Translations under genes and position numbers: made by a program | Origin: Saprospiraceae bacterium | GTDB taxonomy: Bacteria; Bacteroidota; Bacteroidia; Chitinophagales; Saprospiraceae | Direction of reading: 5' to 3' | Assembly (NCBI GenBank): GCA_020627535.1 | Contig: JAHDGU010000017.1 | Location: forward strand, 1-64,000 | Length of the DNA stretch: 64,000 bases | Notes under the pieces: model-generated | Database searches by the model: none | What the model was told of the DNA's origin: nothing | The model's input: only the letters and a program-made list of their open reading frames with translations | Shown: positions 58,009 to 64,000 of the stretch, piece after piece | Position numbering within the stretch: position 1 is the first letter of the stretch | How the letters are laid out: each line of letters begins with the position of its first letter

Positions 58009-60723
58009 ATGCCACTAAGCTGGAACGAAATACGCTCAAGATCAATCGAATTCGTCAAAGAATGGGAGGGCGAATCAAGGGAACGCGCTGAAAAGGATAG
58101 TTTTTGGAATGATTTCTTCAATGTATTTGGTATCAGTCGTCGTAGGGTTGCGACATTCGAAGAACCCGTCAAGAAACTTAGTCAGAACTATGGCTTCATC
58201 GATCTATTCTGGAAAGGTAAACTCCTCATTGAGCATAAATCCAAAGGAAAGGACTTAAACAAGGCCTATACGCAAGCCATAGACTACTTTGCAGGGCTCA
58301 AAGAGCGTGATCTTCCGAAATATATCTTGGTATCTGATTTTGACCGTTTCAAACTCTATGACCTCGATGAGAAGATAGATAAGAGTTTTAGCCTCCACGA
58401 GCTACCAGACAACATTCAACTCTTCGGATTCATAGCAGGATATGAGAAGAGAGTCATACGTGACGAAGATCCAGTCAACATAGAGGCCGCAGAGAAGATG
58501 GGAATACTCCATGACAAACTTAAGGAAGTTGGTTATGATGGCCATCAATTGGAGATCCTCTTGGTACGATTGCTTTTCTGCATGTTCGCGGATGATACAG
58601 GCATCTTCAACAGAGACATCTTTAGAGCCTACATTGATGAACATACTAAGGAGGACGGTAGTGACTTGGCCATGCATCTTGCGCAGATCTTTCAGATCAT
58701 GGATACGCCCTTAAAGAAGCGTCAAAGCAATCTGGATGAAGTGCTCAATGAGTTTCCGTATGTCAATGGAGAGCTATTCTCAGAGCCAATAAGACTAGCA
58801 TACTTCGACAGCTCCATGCGCGAGATTCTCTTAGATGCTGGGGCCTTGGATTGGGGAGAGATCTCACCTGCCATCTTTGGTTCAATGTTCCAAGCGGCCA
58901 TGAATCCAAAAGAAAGAAGGAATCTCGGTGCTCACTACACTTCAGAAAAGAACATACTAAAGGTCATCAAGCCCTTATTCTTAGATGATTTGTGGGAGGA
59001 GTTTGAAAAGATCAAGAACAACGATCGACTCCTTTCAGTTTTCCACGATAAAATCGCGAATCTCAACTTCTTAGATCCAGCATGTGGCTCAGGAAACTTT
59101 CTCATCATTACTTATCGAGAGTTAAGAAAGCTAGAGCTCGAAATATTACGAAGACTGCGCAAGGATGGCCAAGCTGTCTTGGATGTCAGAATGTTGCTAA
59201 AAGTCTCCATATCGCAGTTCTATGGGATTGAGATCGATGATTTTGCCGCAAAGGTGGCAGAAGTTGCCATGTGGCTCATCGAGCATCAGTTAAACGAACA
59301 GTTATCGCTAGAGTTTGGGCAGAATGTAATTAATCTTCCTCTTTCTGGAAGTGTGAATGTCAAAGGAGCTAACGCCCTTTTAATACCGTGGTCTGAGCTA
59401 ATTGGAATAAGTAGTCTCGATTATATCCTTGGCAATCCACCCTTCATTGGAGCTGCGATGAAGAACGCGGCACAGAAGGAAGATATGCAAAAAGTTTTTG
59501 GTACTGCAATCGCTCATGGGAAGCTTGACTATGTGTCAGCATGGTACTACAAAGGAATGCTTGCTATTACTGAGAATCGAAATTTGAAGTTGGCCTTCGT
59601 ATCAACCAACAGTGTTTGCCAAGGTGAACAAGTTCCACTCCTATGGCAAATACTGGAAAGAGAAGAACTAGAAATCTCCTTTGCGCACAGAACCTTTGAA
59701 TGGACATCGGAGGCAAAAGGGAAAGCCGCTGTACATTGTATAATCATAGGAATTTCCCAACCCAGCCCAAAAATCAAACAGCTCTATGATTATGAAACCG
59801 TGAGATCTGAAGCATTCAAAATTGACACACCTAATATTACTCCCTACTTGACCACAGGCTCGTCTACACTTATCTCAAAAAGAAGCACACCACTATCGAA
59901 TGTACCCAAACTCGTCCGTGGCAACATTCCTTATGATGACGGTCATTTGCTTATGACAGAAATGGAGAAAGTGGAGATTCTCAATAGAGAACCACAATTA
60001 CAGCAATTTGTCAGAAAATATGGTGGTGCATATGAAATGTTAAATAACAAGTGGCGCTATTGCTTTTGGCTCAAAGATGCAGATCTAGACCTGATCAAGA
60101 ATTCAGCAATCCTTAAGAGTCGAATAGAAGAGGTATTAGCCTTTCGAAAAGGTGCCAAGTCGAAATCTGTGAAGTCCAAACAAAGCACACCAACACTATT
60201 TGGAGATATTAGACAGCCTCATAGTGACTACCTCATGATTCCGAGAGTATCATCGCATAGAAGATACTATCTTCCTATCGCTTATGAAGATAGCTCAACT
60301 ATATTAGCAGACTCAGCATATGGCCTGCCTGAAGCGACAAAAGTGCATTTTGCAATATTGTCATCCAAAATGCACAATTGCTGGCTTCGGATTGTTGCTG
60401 GTCGATTGAAAAGTGACTACAGATATTCTGCAACCATCGTTTTCAATAACTTCCCCTTTCCAAAGACCTTATCCCAAAGTCAGAATCAACAATTGACATC
60501 ACTTGCTACAGAAATATTAGAAATAAGATCAAGCTATGTGGAGGCGTCACTTGCCACTTTATATGACCCGACCTACATGCCTCCAAATCTGAGCAAAGCT
60601 CATCAGAAACTTGATCGAGTCGTAGACTTGACTTATAGCAAGAGGACCTTTAAGACTGAAAGAGAAAGAATTGAGTTTCTGTTTAAACTATATGAAGAGA
60701 TCTCAGCGCCTTTATTGTCTTAA
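58009..60723 (+). CDS. MmeI-like type IIL restriction-modification enzyme
   Basis: 904 residues from the ATG at 58009 (MPLSWNEI; the frame from 57949 adds 20 codons of no homology). A single protein holds restriction and modification. The N-terminal nuclease has D65-X9-E75-H-K77 (DLFWKGKLLIEHK), the same spacing as MmeI. A helical spacer spans about 90-300. The N6-adenine methyltransferase has motif I FLDPACGSGNFL (354-365) and motif IV NPPF (476-479). A target-recognition domain (about 600-820) contains IPRVSSHRRYYLPI and GRLKSDYRYSATIVFNNFPFP. The C-terminus (YDPTYMPPNLSKAHQKLDRVVD...ERIEFLFKLYEEI) is typical. It recognises a short asymmetric site, methylates one strand and cuts about 20 nt away. 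Confidence 0.95.
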   Translation: MPLSWNEIRSRSIEFVKEWEGESRERAEKDSFWNDFFNVFGISRRRVATFEEPVKKLSQNYGFIDLFWKGKLLIEHKSKGKDLNKAYTQAIDYFAGLKERDLPKYILVSDFDRFKLYDLDEKIDKSFSLHELPDNIQLFGFIAGYEKRVIRDEDPVNIEAAEKMGILHDKLKEVGYDGHQLEILLVRLLFCMFADDTGIFNRDIFRAYIDEHTKEDGSDLAMHLAQIFQIMDTPLKKRQSNLDEVLNEFPYVNGELFSEPIRLAYFDSSMREILLDAGALDWGEISPAIFGSMFQAAMNPKERRNLGAHYTSEKNILKVIKPLFLDDLWEEFEKIKNNDRLLSVFHDKIANLNFLDPACGSGNFLIITYRELRKLELEILRRLRKDGQAVLDVRMLLKVSISQFYGIEIDDFAAKVAEVAMWLIEHQLNEQLSLEFGQNVINLPLSGSVNVKGANALLIPWSELIGISSLDYILGNPPFIGAAMKNAAQKEDMQKVFGTAIAHGKLDYVSAWYYKGMLAITENRNLKLAFVSTNSVCQGEQVPLLWQILEREELEISFAHRTFEWTSEAKGKAAVHCIIIGISQPSPKIKQLYDYETVRSEAFKIDTPNITPYLTTGSSTLISKRSTPLSNVPKLVRGNIPYDDGHLLMTEMEKVEILNREPQLQQFVRKYGGAYEMLNNKWRYCFWLKDADLDLIKNSAILKSRIEEVLAFRKGAKSKSVKSKQSTPTLFGDIRQPHSDYLMIPRVSSHRRYYLPIAYEDSSTILADSAYGLPEATKVHFAILSSKMHNCWLRIVAGRLKSDYRYSATIVFNNFPFPKTLSQSQNQQLTSLATEILEIRSSYVEASLATLYDPTYMPPNLSKAHQKLDRVVDLTYSKRTFKTERERIEFLFKLYEEISAPLLS

Positions 60724-60735
60724 ACAATTGAACCA

Positions 60736-61707
60736 ATGCTCTGGAACAAGCAAGATAACTACACATTAGCACCTTTTCAAAAGGAGATAGAGCTCGAACA
60801 AGCGGTCGACACGGTCAAAGAAGCACTATTTGGCTCTAATCGTATTTACTTAGACGACAAAAGAAAAATAGGCGCTAAGGGTAAAACACGGAATTTGCCA
60901 GACGGCTACCTAATTGATCTCGGAAACCCCAAGGAGCCAATACTCTATGTCGTCGAAAACGATCTAGCAAGTCATCATCACATCAAGCACATCGCAGTTC
61001 AAATATTAGAGTTTTCTCTTTCCTACGAAGACTCCAAACTCAAGGTGAAGAACATTGTCAAAGAGTCCCTAAGACAAAGGCCGAATGACTGGGCACTTTG
61101 CGATAAATTCGCTAAAGAACATGGATATGGCAACGTTGATTTCTTATTAGAGTCGATTGTTCAAAAACCCAACTCATTCAACGCCCTTCTTATCATTGAT
61201 GAAGTCAATGAAGAGTTGGAGACAGTGCTCATGAGCAAATTCAATTTTCCCGTCGAGATCATTACTTTGAGACAACATCAATCAGACTCAGGTGGTATAC
61301 TTTACGAGTTTGAGCCATTCCTCTATGAGATTTCTTCCGAAGTAACGAAAATTGAAGTTGACGAGATTGACACGATCGTCGTCCCTGCAAGAGAAGAAGG
61401 TTTCAAAACTGAGTTCTTAGGCAATCACGTATGGTGGTCTATAAGACTAAGCAAGTCTATGATACCAAAGATCAAGTATTTAGCGACCTATCAAGTGGCA
61501 CCCATCTCTGCCATCACCCATATTGCCGAAGTTGATAGAATCGAAAGATATCAAAATACAAACAAGTACATACTATACTTCACGGACAAGCCAAAGAAGA
61601 TTGAAGCGGTGAAACTTGGTCAAATCAAGGGGAAAGCACCCCAGAATAGTCGCTATACTTCGAAGGAGAGATTGTTGAAGGCTAAGAGTTTGGATGAGGT
61701 GTTTTGA
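60736..61707 (+). CDS. PD-(D/E)XK-like protein (putative)
   Basis: A 323-residue cytoplasmic protein, 12 bp after the MmeI-like gene. Residues 55-90 look like a restriction-endonuclease-type core: LPDGYLIDL (D56), then ILYVVENDLASH (E74-N-D76), then KHIAVQILEF with Q89, a RecB-like Gln. The usual Lys after the Glu is Asp. The rest (to ~320) is alpha/beta with charged helices and a basic C-terminus. It could be a nuclease, a degenerate DNA-binding partner of the restriction enzyme, or a sensor. No name is assigned. Confidence 0.6.
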   Translation: MLWNKQDNYTLAPFQKEIELEQAVDTVKEALFGSNRIYLDDKRKIGAKGKTRNLPDGYLIDLGNPKEPILYVVENDLASHHHIKHIAVQILEFSLSYEDSKLKVKNIVKESLRQRPNDWALCDKFAKEHGYGNVDFLLESIVQKPNSFNALLIIDEVNEELETVLMSKFNFPVEIITLRQHQSDSGGILYEFEPFLYEISSEVTKIEVDEIDTIVVPAREEGFKTEFLGNHVWWSIRLSKSMIPKIKYLATYQVAPISAITHIAEVDRIERYQNTNKYILYFTDKPKKIEAVKLGQIKGKAPQNSRYTSKERLLKAKSLDEVF

Positions 61708-61733
61708 ATTCTCAAATAGAAAATAACATTGTT

Positions 61734-62603
61734 ATGTCTACAAAAATTAAAGAGCTAATCTGTGATACCAACCTTTGGTACAGAGTTCATTCTCAAGGTG
61801 AAGTGCCTCCAGCTGGCTTCGAACTGATATCTACATATGGCAACATCTTTGATTTTATAGGTTCGAGTAGAATGGACACGGAGGCTGGGATATCTGAGCT
61901 GGCTCAAACAACTCGATCATGCATTTCCAACAGTCAGCTCTATCCTGAGTCGTTTATTCAAGAACTATTAACCGTTCAATTTGGCACGCTTTCTTTAACT
62001 TCTGACTACTTAGCTACACAACAACTCGGGCGTGACCTGTTAGAGGCTTTGGCTAATAGCGAAAAGCCTAACGATGATAAAATACTTCAGATGCAGGAAT
62101 TAGTGAAAGCCTTTAAAAGTATCAAACAAGGCGCTTATAAGAACACCCAGATAATTAAGGACGAGCTGGTGTCATACCTCTCAAGTAAAGGCCTCGTCAA
62201 TGCCAAGGGTGCCGTTACATGGAGTGAAGATGTAGAACGTGCAATTCAAGGAGCTATAAGAAGGTACCTATGTGATCAAATGAATATGTTTTCCAAGAAT
62301 CATTGCCTCAATCCTTATGAGATAGTCCTTTCAAAAAGTCCGAAGCCAAATCTTAACAAATTTCAGGTTAACTGGCAAGATTTCCCATGGCATAAGGTAA
62401 TGGTATTTCTTAAGACCTACGCCAGATACATTTTCGCGCTTATCTCAATTCAGGGTAAAAAAATAAGGGAAAATGACTATGTGGATATATTTAATCTAAT
62501 TTACTTACATCGGGCCTATGCGTACTCAACAGAGGACAAAATGATAGGCAAGCACTTCAGACAAGAGAACTTGACTTGCACCATTCACGTACCTAAGAAT
62601 TAA
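61734..62603 (+). CDS. PIN-like protein with split acidic quartet (putative)
   Basis: 289 residues from ATG at 61734. A TTG at 61704 overlapping the previous stop would add 10 residues. The sequence starts with KELICDTNLWYRV (D11, N13), continues with GISELAQT (E55), and ends with DYVDIFNLIYLHRAYAYSTEDKMI (D251 and D268, 17 apart). This is the D-E-D-D pattern of PIN-type metal-dependent nucleases, with about 190 extra helical residues between the second and third acids. A PIN-like RNase role is inference. It is the last gene before attR. Confidence 0.6.
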   Translation: MSTKIKELICDTNLWYRVHSQGEVPPAGFELISTYGNIFDFIGSSRMDTEAGISELAQTTRSCISNSQLYPESFIQELLTVQFGTLSLTSDYLATQQLGRDLLEALANSEKPNDDKILQMQELVKAFKSIKQGAYKNTQIIKDELVSYLSSKGLVNAKGAVTWSEDVERAIQGAIRRYLCDQMNMFSKNHCLNPYEIVLSKSPKPNLNKFQVNWQDFPWHKVMVFLKTYARYIFALISIQGKKIRENDYVDIFNLIYLHRAYAYSTEDKMIGKHFRQENLTCTIHVPKN

Positions 62604-62688
62604 TCACACGAAGACATCTACAGACCATGCCGACCCCATTACGACCCTACATATATGCAATCTGTTGATGATCAGTACTAATAAAGTA

Positions 62689-62710
62689 CCCTCCTTCGGT
62701 ACTATAGGGC
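62689..62710 (+). repeat. attR site
   Basis: CCCTCCTTCGGTACTA (62689-62704), then T and AGGGC. It matches attL at 21 of 22 positions and duplicates the tRNA-Leu 3' end without the rest of the tRNA. Confidence 0.93.
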
Positions 62711-62742
62711 GAGTAAAAGATTTTTCGAAAAGAGGCAATAGA

Positions 62743-63540
62743 ATGAGTCCCCTCCATCCTAGAGTGCTACTGTATGTAGTCCTATCCATAGTCACCAGTT
62801 GTTGGTGCACTGCCCAAGTCAAGGAGACATATCTTGCAGAAGATGGCAAAAAGGTCATCATCACCATACACAATCTTGATCCTGACATTCTGCCCCGTAG
62901 CCAAGTGTTCCTCGCAGGACTATTAGGGCCTGATGGATTCTACGGAGGAGGACTGAGTCACTACATACCTACAAAGTTTTATGGCCAAGTCCTAACGAGC
63001 TTTGATCGAACAATTGGTGGTGACTTTAATATACTTTTTGGATCACGTCTACGGACAAAACGGATCCAAAACTCTCTTGCCAGATCATGGGATATTCAAT
63101 ACACTTTTCAGAAAATCATCCCTAAAAGAAAAAGTCTTGGCATTCATTTTGGCGCGTTCACTCGAAATCAACCAGAATTTTCTGAAGGTCTAGATTATTC
63201 AGAAAAAGGTGCATTCCTTGGATTGACGTCTCTCCGTGCCTATAGCGTCGATTTTGGGATAAGTGACCAGTACAAAAGAAGGAAAGCTTCGTCTTTGGCT
63301 AGGATCAATATAGATGCCATTTACTATTTTGACCAAGAAGCCTATGATGACTCTTTGATAGTCAACACCGACAATCTTCGATCCTTTGGCGCGCGCTTGT
63401 CTCTTGATGGATACTTTGGCTTCTGGCAACAAAAAGGTCGTCTATCACTCAGATATCAATTTGGGCTATTTATTCCTTCAGACCAAGATGAATTCCTCGA
63501 TCTCCTCGTGGGATTTGGAATTGGCTACGGTTTTCATTAG
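62743..63540 (+). CDS. Exported outer-membrane-type protein, unknown function
   Basis: 265 residues from the ATG at 62743 (frames from 62665 begin inside attR sequence). A signal peptide (LLYVVLSIVTSCWCTAQ) is followed by alternating amphipathic strands with frequent Gly, Phe and Tyr (GGGLSHYIPTKFYGQV, LGIHFGAFTRNQPEF, RLSLDGYFGFWQQKGRLSLRYQFGLF) ending GIGYGFH. A beta-barrel is likely. It lies directly outside the island, so it is probably ancestral chromosomal DNA. Confidence 0.65.
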   Translation: MSPLHPRVLLYVVLSIVTSCWCTAQVKETYLAEDGKKVIITIHNLDPDILPRSQVFLAGLLGPDGFYGGGLSHYIPTKFYGQVLTSFDRTIGGDFNILFGSRLRTKRIQNSLARSWDIQYTFQKIIPKRKSLGIHFGAFTRNQPEFSEGLDYSEKGAFLGLTSLRAYSVDFGISDQYKRRKASSLARINIDAIYYFDQEAYDDSLIVNTDNLRSFGARLSLDGYFGFWQQKGRLSLRYQFGLFIPSDQDEFLDLLVGFGIGYGFH

Positions 63541-63624
63541 ATGACCAAAAAAGTGATGCTCAAATGGTTCGTACCCGGCAAACTCTATTTTGAATTTTTA
63601 ACTTCTTATCAAATAAACACTATC

Positions 63625-64000
63625 ATGAAAAAATCAATCCTATTCTCCGCACTATGCTTGGCATTCTTATGCTCATGTGATGATGATGATGAACCCACGC
63701 GTATCGATCGCTCTCAGCTCATCGGTGAGTGGCAACTCGTAAATCTTGATTATGACGGATCTTCTTCAACAAGTTTCCCAGGTCTCCCAGATACAGAAGT
63801 AGACTTCACAGGATCAAGCTCCAATGAAGACTATATTCTCAGTTTTGATGAGAGTCCTGACACCTATACAGGAATGGGATCTTATGACGCAACAGTAGAA
63901 TCTGACGGGCAAACAAATACAGTGAATGTAGAAGTCAGTAGAGCCACAGGTGAATGGGATCTAGATGGGAGCACTCTTACGCTAAGTACAGGAATCATTT
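63625..64000 (+). CDS. Lipocalin-like lipoprotein, truncated by window end
   Basis: At least 125 codons from the ATG at 63625. The signal ends FLCSC, a lipobox, followed by an Asp-rich linker (DDDDEP). The domain begins RSQLIGEWQLVNLDYDG and continues NEDYILSFDESPDTYTGMGSYDA, the pattern of small lipocalin-like or META-type stress lipoproteins in Bacteroidota. The 3' end lies beyond 64000. Confidence 0.75.
   Translation, partial: MKKSILFSALCLAFLCSCDDDDEPTRIDRSQLIGEWQLVNLDYDGSSSTSFPGLPDTEVDFTGSSSNEDYILSFDESPDTYTGMGSYDATVESDGQTNTVNVEVSRATGEWDLDGSTLTLSTGII

Larger units (their letters stand above)
53946..62710. mobile_element. 8.7-kb integrative element in tRNA-Leu
   Basis: Bounded by a direct repeat of the tRNA 3' end (attL 53946-53967, attR 62689-62710), with a tyrosine recombinase next to attL. 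All seven genes are on the plus strand: recombinase, unknown 434-residue protein, excisionase-like HTH, HUH replication initiator, MmeI-like type IIL restriction-modification enzyme, PD-(D/E)XK-like protein and PIN-like protein. The tRNA stays intact. I saw none of the dispersed GCGAAAGC palindromes in it, unlike the chromosome to its left. Confidence 0.92.

Noticed and set aside
1-64000. CRISPR array, rRNA operon or complete insertion sequence with transposase
   Set aside because: I saw no regular short repeats with spacers, no rRNA sequence and no transposase gene on either strand.

Overview
The window looks like a chromosomal segment of a Bacteroidota bacterium, most likely a Saprospiraceae/Chitinophagales-type organism. 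Four things point there. Three proteins carry type IX secretion C-terminal sorting domains (two type B, one type A). The best promoter has the Bacteroidota layout, TTG-N19-TAnnTTTG, upstream of tRNA-Leu. Shine-Dalgarno sequences are largely absent. Several families are typical of the phylum: Kbl plus SDR-type threonine dehydrogenase, DUF3467, DUF1573, DUF4159, the stand-alone HsdR-N protein and 'GCLDP..NY' lipoproteins. Placement below phylum level is inference.

Region 1 (1-12.7 kb) is accessory. A minus-strand operon runs from a T9SS type B propeller-like protein (10954-12624) to a 2918-residue exported RHS protein (2191-10947) whose C-terminal tip looks like a ParB-type nuclease toxin, then to a small putative immunity protein (1756-2172). 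Further along lie an XRE regulator with a likely self-operator, a displaced 218-residue orphan reading frame that collides with a truncated membrane-protein remnant, and a small lipoprotein.

Region 2 (12.7-53.9 kb) is mostly housekeeping DNA in tight operons with many 4-bp ATGA overlaps. It holds maf; a methyltransferase-PAP2-ZIP-folD-prmA operon; glmM-cysteine desulfurase-ribD-thioredoxin; a HerA-like ATPase with a secreted nuclease; ApbE-exonuclease-MbnP-like-dihaem peroxidase; a PKD-repeat giant; tdh-kbl; a PolX-like PHP protein with a dead polymerase site; DUF1573; rdgB; ilvE; a thiolase; rsmE; rseP and hscB. Accessory items are interspersed. These are a patatin-like pseudoenzyme, a hairpin-rich intergenic region with a 20-bp repeat, and a tandem pair of ~305-bp MITE-like elements inserted at the thiolase stop codon. 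A GNRA-type palindrome (TTTnGGCGAAAGCC and variants) recurs about once per 4 kb inside coding genes here, and I did not see it in regions 1 or 3.

Region 3 (53946-62710) is an ~8.7-kb integrative element in the 3' end of tRNA-Leu(CAA), bounded by 22-bp att repeats with one mismatch. All seven genes point the same way: tyrosine recombinase, an unknown 434-residue protein, an excisionase-like HTH protein, a rolling-circle HUH replication initiator, a complete MmeI-like type IIL restriction-modification enzyme, a PD-(D/E)XK-like protein and a protein with a PIN-type acidic quartet. The last three form a plausible three-gene defence module, which is the best candidate for an under-described system. 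Beyond attR lie an outer-membrane-type protein and a lipoprotein cut off by the window end.
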